A DNA stretch of 64,000 bases from Thalassotalea crassostreae (GTDB lineage: Bacteria > Pseudomonadota > Gammaproteobacteria > Enterobacterales > Alteromonadaceae): positions 1,426,001 to 1,490,000 of the forward strand of contig NZ_CP017689.1 in the NCBI RefSeq assembly GCF_001831495.1. The letters run 5' to 3'. This document shows positions 37,649-46,085 of this stretch, one piece after another (position 1 is the first letter of the stretch; every line of letters begins with the position of its first letter). The position numbers were made by a program, and so were the translations under genes. The notes below the pieces were generated by a model. It searched no databases and was not told where the DNA came from. It saw only the letters and a list, made by a program, of their open reading frames with translations.

Positions 37649-39082
37649 ATGATCACTCCTGTAATATTAGCTGGTGGTATAGGCTCACGTTTATGGCCAT
37701 TATCACGAAAGTTAATGCCCAAACAGTTTCTCAACTTAACGTCTTCTGAGTCTATGCTGCAGCAGACTTTAACGCGCCTTAAAGGTTTAAAATGTGGTAA
37801 TGCCATCACTATTTGCAACGAAGAACACCGCTTTGTTGTCGCGGAACAATTGAGAAGTATTGATAGCTTAGGAAAGATATTACTTGAACCTGTTGGCCGC
37901 AATACGGCGCCCGCCATTGCGTTAGCTGCTATAGAACAACTTAAACAGCATAAAGACGCAGTATTACTGGTTTTGGCTGCCGATCATCACATTGAAGATG
38001 TTAGTGCATTTCAGCAACAGATAGAGCTGGCAAAAAAATGGGCTGAACAAGGTAAAATGGTGACCTTTGGTATCGTTGCCAAAACAGCCGAAACTGGGTT
38101 TGGTTATATTCGCGCCGGAAAAGCCCTTGGTGAATCAGCAGCAGATAAAGACGATATGAGTGCTAAGTGCTTTGCCATTGAACGCTTTGTTGAAAAACCT
38201 GATCTAGCAACCGCTAAACAATATATAGAGTCAGGTGACTATTTTTGGAACGCTGGCATTTTTATGTTTAAGGCATCTCGCTATCTTGAAGAGCTTGAGC
38301 TGCACAGGCCTGATATATTCGGTGCTTGCAAAAGCGCTATGGCAAATACTAAAAGCGATCTTGATTTCATTCGAGTTGATAATGATGCGTTTACTCAATG
38401 CCCAAGTGACTCGATTGATTATGCGGTAATGGAAAAAACCAGCTCCGGAGTCGTTGTCCCGCTTGATGCAAATTGGAATGATGTCGGCAGTTTTAAGGCG
38501 CTTTGGGATATCCATGACAAAGACAGTGATAACAATGTTCACCAAGGCGATGTGCTTAGCTGTAACTCCTCCAATAATTTAGTGATCGCAGAAAGTAAAT
38601 TAGTTGCTACTGTCGGCGTTAGTGACACGATTGTTGTTCAAACTAAGGATGCGATATTAGTCGCTAATAAAGATAATGTGCAGCAGGTTAAGAATATTGT
38701 TCAACAAATCGAAACGTTAAATCGGCCCGAAGCAAATATTCATCGTCAGGTGTATAGACCATGGGGGCACTTTGATACGATTGATGTTGGCAGCAGAGAT
38801 TTAGTGAAACGCATAACAGTTCTACCACAGCATAAACTGTCAATGCAGAAACATCAGCATAGAGCAGAACATTGGGTTGTTGTTTCCGGCACTGCCAAGG
38901 TAACCCGCGGCGAAGAAATCTTTTTATTAACTGAAAACCAATCCACTTATATTCCCGCAGGCGTGGTTCATAGCCTCGAAAATCCCGGAAAAATAGCATT
39001 AGAGATCATTGAAGTACAAAGCGGCGACTATTTAGGTGAAGATGATATTGAACGCTTTAAAGATGATTACGGCAGAGCTTAA
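37649..39082 (+). CDS. manC: Mannose-1-phosphate guanylyltransferase / mannose-6-phosphate isomerase
   Basis: A 477-residue bifunctional type II enzyme making GDP-mannose. The nucleotidyltransferase loop LAGGIGSRLWPLSRKLMPKQF is near 8-28 (the first part) with FVEKPD near 180, and the C-terminal cupin domain (RPWGHFDTIDVG, HQHRAEHWVVVSGTAKV) is the phosphomannose isomerase. It should work with the adjacent phosphomannomutase to turn fructose-6-P into GDP-mannose for polysaccharide or lipopolysaccharide. The next gene begins directly after its stop codon. Confidence 0.93.
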   Translation: MITPVILAGGIGSRLWPLSRKLMPKQFLNLTSSESMLQQTLTRLKGLKCGNAITICNEEHRFVVAEQLRSIDSLGKILLEPVGRNTAPAIALAAIEQLKQHKDAVLLVLAADHHIEDVSAFQQQIELAKKWAEQGKMVTFGIVAKTAETGFGYIRAGKALGESAADKDDMSAKCFAIERFVEKPDLATAKQYIESGDYFWNAGIFMFKASRYLEELELHRPDIFGACKSAMANTKSDLDFIRVDNDAFTQCPSDSIDYAVMEKTSSGVVVPLDANWNDVGSFKALWDIHDKDSDNNVHQGDVLSCNSSNNLVIAESKLVATVGVSDTIVVQTKDAILVANKDNVQQVKNIVQQIETLNRPEANIHRQVYRPWGHFDTIDVGSRDLVKRITVLPQHKLSMQKHQHRAEHWVVVSGTAKVTRGEEIFLLTENQSTYIPAGVVHSLENPGKIALEIIEVQSGDYLGEDDIERFKDDYGRA

Positions 39083-40507
39083 ATGGTGTCGTTAAACTGT
39101 TTTAACAGCAATGATATTCGCGGACAAATAGGTGATGATTTTAACCAAGACATTGCTTATGCCATAGGCCAAGCATTTGCCCAAGTTCGTAAACCGAAAA
39201 CGATAGTGGTAGGCGCGGATAACCGATTAACTTCACCATTGATAAAAAGTGCAGTTATAAATGGCTTACTCGCAGAGAACATAAAAGTTATCGATATTGG
39301 TATGACAGGCAGTGAAGAGCTGTATTTTGCTACCAACTACCTTAATGCCTGTGGTGGTATAGAAGTAACTGCATCTCATAATCCAAAACATTATAACGGC
39401 ATGAAGTTAGTTGCTGGGCACTCGAAACCGATTTCAAATGACAACGGTTTGTTAGAGATTAAAAACGCTGCGGAGATTTTTTTATCAAGCAGTCAAACTC
39501 TTGACGAAAAGCCCAATCACAAATCAAAAACAGCAGATGTTGAAGTTGCTGATTTAAAAACAGAGTATGCCAAGCACATGCTCAGTTTTATCGATGTGAG
39601 TAAATTAAAACCTTTGCGCATTGTGCTCAATAGCGGTAATGGAGCAGCAGGAGCTGCGATTGATGCTATTGAAAATGAACTTAGTAAACAAGGCGCCAAA
39701 ATCGAGTTTATTAAACTTCACCATCAAGCAGATGGTAGCTTTCCTAATGGCGTGCCAAATCCAATGTTGCCTGAAAACCGGGCGGAAACCGCAGCCGCAG
39801 TAATCAACAATAACGCTGATTTTGGCGTTGCCTTTGATGGCGATTTCGATCGCTGTTTTTTCTTTGATGAAACTGGACGGTTTATTGAAAGTTACTATGT
39901 TGTCGGCCTTCTCGCGCAAGCGTTTCTCTCTAAACCTAATAGTAGAAACAAAGAAACCATGCAAAAGATAATTCACGATCCGCGCTTATGGTTTAACACT
40001 GTAGAGATAGTTAAACGTGAGGGTGGCCAAGCGATGATGAGTAAAGCAGGGCATAGCTATATAAAAGACAAGATGCGTAGCGAAAATGCAATCTACGGCG
40101 GTGAAATGAGTGGTCATCACTATTTTCGAGAGTTTAATTATTGTGATTCTGGCATGATACCCTGGTTGTTAGTTACTGAGCTTTTATCGACAGAGCTTCT
40201 ATCATCAGAGCAGCAATCGTTATCAACCATGGTAACGTCGCAAATTAATGCTTATCCAACTTCTGGTGAAATTAATCTAACCCCATCGAATGTAAACAAG
40301 GCCATTGATGGCGTAAGAAACGCATTTGAAAAACAGGCAATTCACATCGACTGTTTTGACGGACTATCAATGGAATTTGATGATTGGCGTTTTAATTTAA
40401 GACAATCAAATACGGAAGCACTGCTGCGCTTAAATGTTGAAACTCGAGGTGATAAAATACTTTTAAAGCAAAAGACAGAATTGTTGTTACAAGTGATTGC
40501 TAGCTAA
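39083..40507 (+). CDS. manB: Phosphomannomutase (ManB/CpsG type)
   Basis: A 474-residue alpha-D-phosphohexomutase converting mannose-6-P to mannose-1-P. The phosphoserine S98 is in EVTASHNP, the Mg loop is FDGDFDRCFFFD (about 251-262), the sugar loop GGEMSGHHYF and the phosphate-binding RQSNTEALLRLN follow. The ATG starts directly after the manC stop (TAAATG), so translation is coupled. The stop codon lies in the first unit of an 11-bp tandem repeat. Confidence 0.93.
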   Translation: MVSLNCFNSNDIRGQIGDDFNQDIAYAIGQAFAQVRKPKTIVVGADNRLTSPLIKSAVINGLLAENIKVIDIGMTGSEELYFATNYLNACGGIEVTASHNPKHYNGMKLVAGHSKPISNDNGLLEIKNAAEIFLSSSQTLDEKPNHKSKTADVEVADLKTEYAKHMLSFIDVSKLKPLRIVLNSGNGAAGAAIDAIENELSKQGAKIEFIKLHHQADGSFPNGVPNPMLPENRAETAAAVINNNADFGVAFDGDFDRCFFFDETGRFIESYYVVGLLAQAFLSKPNSRNKETMQKIIHDPRLWFNTVEIVKREGGQAMMSKAGHSYIKDKMRSENAIYGGEMSGHHYFREFNYCDSGMIPWLLVTELLSTELLSSEQQSLSTMVTSQINAYPTSGEINLTPSNVNKAIDGVRNAFEKQAIHIDCFDGLSMEFDDWRFNLRQSNTEALLRLNVETRGDKILLKQKTELLLQVIAS

Positions 40508-40546
40508 TTGTTGGCTAATTGTTGGCTAATTGTTGGCTAATTGTTG
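40503..40546 (+). repeat. Tandem repeat, four perfect copies of GCTAATTGTTG
   Basis: Units start at 40503, 40514, 40525 and 40536. The first contains the manB stop codon; because the unit is 11 bases, its TAA appears in all three frames. It probably arose by slippage. Confidence 0.95.
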
Positions 40547-40599
40547 GCGCAATTTTAGTTTTGAGAATATGCAAGTAATGATGGTGTTTGATAGAAATT

Positions 40600-40627
40600 G
40601 GGACTAGAACGTTCTAGTCCCGATTTT
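40600..40627. terminator. Palindromic terminator between manB and sdaA
   Basis: A perfect 22-base palindrome GGGACTAGAAC/GTTCTAGTCCC (40600-40621) with CGATTTTT on the right. It lies between converging genes. Confidence 0.7.
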
Positions 40628-40644
40628 TCAATTTAAAGTTAAGG

Positions 40645-42021
40645 TTAACATTCAATAATATTAACCGCTAAACCGCCACGAGACGTTTCTTTGTATTTAG
40701 TCTTCATGTCGTTGCCGGTATCCCACATGGTTTTGATTACTTTATCTAGCGACACCTTTTGTGTACCTGTGCCGCGCATAGCAAGACGTGAGGCGTTAAT
40801 GGCTTTAACTGAACCCATGGCATTACGTTCAATACATGGAACCTGTACAAGACCACCAACAGGGTCACAGGTTAGCCCTAAGTTATGTTCCATACCAATT
40901 TCAGCTGCATTTTCAACTTGTTCAGGGCTGCCACCTAAAATTTCGGTTAATGCACCAGCGGCCATTGAACAAGCAACACCGACTTCACCTTGACAACCTA
41001 CTTCTGCACCAGAGATAGAGGCATTTGTTTTATATAAAATACCAATAGCTGCAGCCGTTAATAAATAACGAATACAGTCTTCGTCAGAAACCGGTTTAAC
41101 AAATTTATCGTAGTAACAAAGCACTGCAGGCAAGATTCCAGCAGCACCATTGGTTGGCGCTGTTACTACTTGTGAGCCTGCTGCATTTTCTTCGTTAACT
41201 GCCAAAGCGAATAAGTTTACCCAGTCCATTGCTTGCAAAGGGTCGGCATTTTTTTCAACATTCAATAGACGATGTAAGTTAGGTGCACGACGCTTTACTT
41301 TTAAACCACCTGGCAGGATACCTTCGGTTCGCATGCCACGTTCAACTGAAGAAAACATGGTTTTCCATATTTTCACTAGTTCAGCACGAATAAATGATTC
41401 ATCATTCAAACACTTCTCATTTGCCATCATTAACGAACTAATGCTTAAGCCATTTTCTTTACACAAGGTAATTAGTTCGTCAGCAGAAGTGAATCGATAA
41501 GGACGTTTGATGTTATTGTGCAGCGATAACGCTTTATCTTTTTCTTTTTCAAACTCACTATCCTCGACAATAAAACCACCGCCAATAGAGTAATAGGTTT
41601 GCTCAAAAATCTTTTCGTCATTGTTAAATGCGTAGATAGTCATGGCATTGGCATGGGCAGGTAATGTTTTGCGACGGTGATAAATTATTGCGTCTTTTTT
41701 TGGAAAGTCGATAGACTTTTCATTATTTAAAATAACTTGTTCAGTCGCATTTGTGGTTTCTAAAATAGTATCAATTTTGTCGACTGCAACGCTTTCAGGT
41801 GCTTCACCATGTAAGCCTAGTATGACTGCTTTACCGGTTCCGTGACCGATACCTGTTTGACCTAGTGAGCCAAATAACTCACAGGTTACTTTGTTGGTAT
41901 TGTCAAAAAGGTTGTTTGCTTTAAGCGCTTCAATAAAACAATTTGCCGCACGCATTGGACCAACGGTATGAGAGCTCGAAGGCCCGATACCGATGGAGAA
42001 CATATCAAAAACACTGATCAT
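40645..42021 (-). CDS. sdaA: L-serine ammonia-lyase (serine deaminase)
   Basis: A 458-residue single-chain, iron-sulfur-dependent serine dehydratase giving pyruvate and ammonia. The beta domain begins MISVFDMFSIGIGPSSSHTVGP, and the alpha domain has the cluster cysteines in GCQGEVGVACSMAAG (two) and CDPVGGLVQVPCIERN. All are present and the length equals E. coli SdaA. It lies alone on the minus strand, 108 bases upstream of which nudL ends. Confidence 0.95.
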   Translation of the reverse strand: MISVFDMFSIGIGPSSSHTVGPMRAANCFIEALKANNLFDNTNKVTCELFGSLGQTGIGHGTGKAVILGLHGEAPESVAVDKIDTILETTNATEQVILNNEKSIDFPKKDAIIYHRRKTLPAHANAMTIYAFNNDEKIFEQTYYSIGGGFIVEDSEFEKEKDKALSLHNNIKRPYRFTSADELITLCKENGLSISSLMMANEKCLNDESFIRAELVKIWKTMFSSVERGMRTEGILPGGLKVKRRAPNLHRLLNVEKNADPLQAMDWVNLFALAVNEENAAGSQVVTAPTNGAAGILPAVLCYYDKFVKPVSDEDCIRYLLTAAAIGILYKTNASISGAEVGCQGEVGVACSMAAGALTEILGGSPEQVENAAEIGMEHNLGLTCDPVGGLVQVPCIERNAMGSVKAINASRLAMRGTGTQKVSLDKVIKTMWDTGNDMKTKYKETSRGGLAVNIIEC

Positions 42022-42129
42022 TTGTTTGAACCTGATTATTATGCACGTTGAATCTATTAAACAACCTGCTGATTTTTATTTGAGCGGATTTTACTTTAGG
42101 CGGTGAAAGGTTACAAACACAATTACATT

Positions 42130-42699
42130 TTATTTAAGGTGTTGTACCAAATCTTTTAATATTGCCGCCGTTGCGCCCCAAATGTTGTAGTTTAAATATG
42201 GCATAAAATAGACTTTATGCTTATTACCTTGACGACTAAATTCAACTTTTAGGTGATTATCTTCATCAAAAAAATGCGAGAAGGGCACGTAAAAAACTTC
42301 GGCAACCTCATTTTGGTCGATAACAAAGTTATAGTTATCAGGGATGAAACCAATGATAGGGGTGATGTGAAAGCCCGTAATGGTATGGTATGGCTTAAGT
42401 TGGCCAACAATCTTTATTTCATCACGATTAACGCCGATTTCTTCTTCGGTTTCACGCAATGCGGTATCGATAAGGTGAATATCTTGTTTTTCGACTTTAC
42501 CACCCGGAAAGCTAATTTGCCCAGCATGGTGCTTGAGGTGACTCGCCCGCTTGGTTAAAACAATACTTAATTCATTCCCATGGTCGACAATGGGAATTAG
42601 CACACTTGCATGCTTTAAATCGCCAACATGCTGATAACTTGATGACAGTTCATCAAGGTGATGAAAAGCAAATTTCTGCAAAAACTGCTGCTTATTCAT
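42130..42699 (-). CDS. nudL: Nudix hydrolase, CoA pyrophosphatase NudL type
   Basis: A 189-residue Nudix enzyme. The Nudix box GGKVEKQDIHLIDTALRETE (then EEIG) is complete, and the upstream block LTKRASHLKHHAGQISFPGG is the UPF0035 signature of NudL/CoA diphosphatases. The start at 42699 gives a family-length protein and lies 8 bases after the pabB stop; an upstream in-frame start inside pabB is not conserved. It should cleave CoA or acyl-CoA derivatives to phosphopantetheine and 3',5'-ADP. pabB-nudL is a common gammaproteobacterial pair. Confidence 0.9.
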   Translation of the reverse strand: MNKQQFLQKFAFHHLDELSSSYQHVGDLKHASVLIPIVDHGNELSIVLTKRASHLKHHAGQISFPGGKVEKQDIHLIDTALRETEEEIGVNRDEIKIVGQLKPYHTITGFHITPIIGFIPDNYNFVIDQNEVAEVFYVPFSHFFDEDNHLKVEFSRQGNKHKVYFMPYLNYNIWGATAAILKDLVQHLK

Positions 42700-42706
42700 A
42701 TATCGC

Positions 42707-44161
42707 TCAATCCATGGCTTTAGTATTATTCGGCGTATTTTGTAAAACGGGTAATATTTTATTGACCTTATCAAACGTTTCTTGGTATTCACTGTCCAGT
42801 TGTGAGTCGGCAACCAAACCGCCACCAGCCCAGCAATGGATGCGCTCTTGTTCACATACTAAGGTGCGAATTGTAATACTTGAATCCATCTTACCGCACG
42901 CTGAAATATAACCAATAGAACCACAATAAACGCTTCGCCTGTGAGGCTCTAGTTCTTCTATTATTTCCATCGCTCGAATTTTGGGCGCGCCAGTTATTGA
43001 ACCGCCAGGGAATGCGCCGCGCAGTAAATCGGTGCCATCAAATTCTTGTGAAAGCATGCCTTCAACGGTACTGACTAAATGATGCACGGCAGGGAAGCTT
43101 TCTATTTCAAATAATGACGGAACATTAACGGAGCCTGGGCGACAGACTTTGGAAATGTCATTTCGAAGCAAGTCGACGATCATTAAGTTTTCAGCACGAT
43201 CTTTTGGCGAGTTCTGCAATTCGTCGGCATGCTCTTTATCAAACTCTTTAATCGCTGAGCGTGGTCGTGTGCCTTTGATTGGTTTACTTTGTACTTTGCG
43301 ATTTTTAAGTTGTAAGAAACGCTCTGGAGATACACTTAATATCGCACCTTCTTCAATGCGCATAAATGCTGAAAATGGCGCTTTGTTACTGGCCCTTAAT
43401 CGTTTATATGCATCAAATTCATTACCTTGATATAAGGCGCTAAAACGCTGAGCTAGGTTAATTTGATAACAATCACCAGCGTTCAAATATTGCTTCACCT
43501 TAGCGAATTTTTCAGCGTACTGTTGTTTGCTCATATTAGACCGCCAATCACAATTTAGAGTAAAATTGTCTGGCTGCTCTTCAAAGTTGGCAATTAATGA
43601 GTCGATGCGCCCGGCTAATTGCTCGATGTCATTGTCATGGCAAACTAATGTATAGGTAGAGTTTTTACGGTTATAAATAATCGCTTGTTTATAGATGCCT
43701 ACGGCCATATCTGGCAGCGTAATATCAAGTAAGCTTGTTGCCGGCAATTGTTCAAAACGACGACCTAAATCGTAACTAAAGTAGCCAACAGCGCCACCGA
43801 TAAATGGCATTTTACTTTGATTGCTAAATGGTTTTGGAAACACTCTGTTTTGCACTTGTTGCAGCAGTTTCAGCGGATCTTCAGCCGAGACTTCAACTTT
43901 ATCCTCGGTGAGATAATTAATTCGCGTGCTTTTATTTGATGTTTTTAGTGTGGCAACGGGAGAAAACACTAAGATGTCGTAGTTACTATCTACATGGTCA
44001 CTTTCGCCTGAGTCTAACCAAAAAGCCCAATTGTCATTGGCCCAAATTGAAAATAAAGTTTCAGGGTGTAAGTGCTGCCAATGGGGCATATCGATGGTCG
44101 ATAGGTTACTCATTGTAGTATTGGTATTGCCGTTTTTATTGCTATCGTTTTGTTGATTCAC
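42707..44161 (-). CDS. pabB: Aminodeoxychorismate synthase component I
   Basis: A 484-residue chorismate-utilising enzyme that forms 4-amino-4-deoxychorismate for folate synthesis. Visible blocks are NAGDCYQINLAQRF, SPERFLQL, KPIKGTRPR (the catalytic Lys is in PIKGT, diagnostic of PabB against TrpE), LRNDISKVCRPGSV and FPGGSITGAPK. The start is taken as GTG at 44161; an ATG at 44113 would shorten it by 16 residues. nudL follows in the same transcript. Confidence 0.93.
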   Translation of the reverse strand: MNQQNDSNKNGNTNTTMSNLSTIDMPHWQHLHPETLFSIWANDNWAFWLDSGESDHVDSNYDILVFSPVATLKTSNKSTRINYLTEDKVEVSAEDPLKLLQQVQNRVFPKPFSNQSKMPFIGGAVGYFSYDLGRRFEQLPATSLLDITLPDMAVGIYKQAIIYNRKNSTYTLVCHDNDIEQLAGRIDSLIANFEEQPDNFTLNCDWRSNMSKQQYAEKFAKVKQYLNAGDCYQINLAQRFSALYQGNEFDAYKRLRASNKAPFSAFMRIEEGAILSVSPERFLQLKNRKVQSKPIKGTRPRSAIKEFDKEHADELQNSPKDRAENLMIVDLLRNDISKVCRPGSVNVPSLFEIESFPAVHHLVSTVEGMLSQEFDGTDLLRGAFPGGSITGAPKIRAMEIIEELEPHRRSVYCGSIGYISACGKMDSSITIRTLVCEQERIHCWAGGGLVADSQLDSEYQETFDKVNKILPVLQNTPNNTKAMD

Positions 44162-44315
44162 AGTGCCGTGTTACCGCTTTTTTGCAATCATTCAATTGCT
44201 CGTCATTGTATCAAAAGTTAAAACTTACGCCTATCAATTGACGATTTTATTATTTTCTTTTTCATTGACGATAAAACGGCAAGCGAAATTGACTGATTTA
44301 TAGCCCTTTGTCTTA

Positions 44316-44344
44316 TTGTGATAAACCTTGCTGCACTGTATGAT
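44316..44344 (+). promoter_or_regulatory. Promoter of the fumarase gene
   Basis: -35 TTGTGA (44316-44321) and -10 TATGAT (44339-44344) with a 17-base spacer. A 14-base inverted repeat TTACCG-CA-CGGTAA (44392-44405) lies about 40 bases before the start codon, in the leader. Confidence 0.55.
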
Positions 44345-44445
44345 ATGCCGATATTTATACATTTAGACTTATACATATAGAATATAAAACGTTACCGCAC
44401 GGTAAAACGTATTATTAAAACATTGATATAGACGGTGAGAACACT

Positions 44446-45975
44446 ATGACTGTTATAAAGCAACAGGATTTTATTGATAGCATTGAAGATGCTTTACAAT
44501 ATATTTCTTTTTATCATCCAATTGATTTTATCCAAGCCCTGGAAAAAGCCTACAACAAAGAGCAAAGTACTGCGGCAAAAGATGCAATCGCACAAATTTT
44601 GATTAACTCAAGAATGTCTGCAGAAGGGCATCGTCCAATCTGTCAAGATACCGGTATCGTGACTTGTTTCGTGAAAGTAGGTATGGACGTTAAGTGGGAT
44701 AAAACAGAATTAACTGTGCAACAAATGGTTGATGAAGGTACTCGCCGTGCATACAACAATCCAGATAATCCACTGCGAGCATCGATTGTAAAAGATCCCG
44801 CTGGTAAACGAATCAATACTAAAGATAACACGCCTTCTGTTGTGCATCTTGATTTGGTTGCAGGTAGTGGTGTTGAAGTAATGATCGCTGCAAAAGGTGG
44901 CGGTAGTGAAAATAAAACTAAAATGGCAATGTTAAACCCGTCAGATTCAATTGCTGATTGGGTAGTAAAAACCTTACCAACAATGGGCGCTGGTTGGTGT
45001 CCACCAGGCATGTTAGGCATAGGCATTGGCGGTACGGCCGAAAAAGCTGGTGTACTGGCGAAAGAAAGCTTAATGGATCCTGTAGATATTCAGGAATTAA
45101 TCGACCGTGGTCCACAAAATGCTGAAGAAGAATTACGTTTAGAAATTTTTGAACGCGTAAACAAACTGGGTATTGGTGCACAAGGTCTTGGTGGTTTAAC
45201 AACGGTTGTTGACGTTAAGATTAATGCGGTTCCAACCCATGCTGCTTCTAAACCAGTGGTGATGATCCCCAATTGTGCTGCAACTCGCCATGTTCATTTC
45301 CATCTTGATGGCAGTGGCCCAGCAGATCTTACTCCGCCAAAACTTGAAGAATGGCCTGAAGTGACATGGGAAGTTGGCGAAAATGTACGTCGTGCTAATG
45401 CAAACACCTTAACCAAAGAAGAAATTGCCAGCTGGAAAACCGGCGAGACGGTATTACTTTCAGGTAAAATCTTGACCGGTCGTGATGCGGCACACAAAAA
45501 GATCCAACAATTACTTGAGTCAGGTGAAGGTTTACCAGAAGGCGTAGACTTCACCAATAAATTTATTTATTACGTGGGTCCTGTAGATGCGGTAGGCGAT
45601 GAGGTTGTAGGTCCTGCGGGTCCGACAACGGCAACTCGTATGGATAAGTTTACCGAAATGATGTTAGCCGAAACCGGCTTATTAGGTACGATTGGTAAAG
45701 CTGAACGTGGTCCAGGTACTGTTGAAAGCATCAAGAATCACAAATCTGTGTACTTGATGGCTGTTGGCGGCGCTGCTTATTTAGTGTCAAAAGCAATTAA
45801 GAAATCACGCGTTGTTGCTTTTGAAGAACTAGGTATGGAAGCTATTTACGAATTTGACGTAGAAGATATGCCAGTAACCGTTGCTGTGGATAGCACTGGT
45901 GAATCTGCACATGTAACCGGTCCAGCTATTTGGAAAGGCAAAATAGAAGTAATGGATGCTGCGAATAATTCGTAA
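44446..45975 (+). CDS. fumA: Class I fumarate hydratase ([4Fe-4S])
   Basis: A 509-residue iron-sulfur fumarase interconverting fumarate and malate in the TCA cycle. The alpha domain has the cluster cysteine in ICQDTG and the beta half GAGWCPPGMLGIG; PNCAATRHVHFHLDGSG and the C-terminal VGPAGPTTATRMDKFTEMM complete the class I set. Length is near that of E. coli FumA/FumB, somewhat shorter. It has its own promoter with inverted-repeat leader and a terminator at 45993-46022. Oxygen-labile clusters suggest it is used in low-oxygen conditions. Confidence 0.93.
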   Translation: MTVIKQQDFIDSIEDALQYISFYHPIDFIQALEKAYNKEQSTAAKDAIAQILINSRMSAEGHRPICQDTGIVTCFVKVGMDVKWDKTELTVQQMVDEGTRRAYNNPDNPLRASIVKDPAGKRINTKDNTPSVVHLDLVAGSGVEVMIAAKGGGSENKTKMAMLNPSDSIADWVVKTLPTMGAGWCPPGMLGIGIGGTAEKAGVLAKESLMDPVDIQELIDRGPQNAEEELRLEIFERVNKLGIGAQGLGGLTTVVDVKINAVPTHAASKPVVMIPNCAATRHVHFHLDGSGPADLTPPKLEEWPEVTWEVGENVRRANANTLTKEEIASWKTGETVLLSGKILTGRDAAHKKIQQLLESGEGLPEGVDFTNKFIYYVGPVDAVGDEVVGPAGPTTATRMDKFTEMMLAETGLLGTIGKAERGPGTVESIKNHKSVYLMAVGGAAYLVSKAIKKSRVVAFEELGMEAIYEFDVEDMPVTVAVDSTGESAHVTGPAIWKGKIEVMDAANNS

Positions 45976-45992
45976 TCCTAAAATTTAGAAAA

Positions 45993-46022
45993 ACAAGCGC
46001 CCGACAGGGCGTTTGTCATTTT
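45993..46022 (+). terminator. Terminator of the fumarase gene
   Basis: ACAAGCGCCC-GACA-GGGCGTTTGT (one G-T wobble) followed by CATTTTT. Confidence 0.8.
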
Positions 46023-46085
46023 TAAAAACGAAAGTTAGAAACAAGTTAAACAAAAGTTAATTTAGAAGTAATAAAGAAACAAAAT

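Noticed and set aside
37649..40507. Start of a polysaccharide biosynthesis cluster
   Set aside because: manC-manB are flanked by cysB and sdaA with terminators on both sides; no glycosyltransferase, flippase or polymerase lies beside them. The glycosyltransferase at the left edge is 37 kb away.
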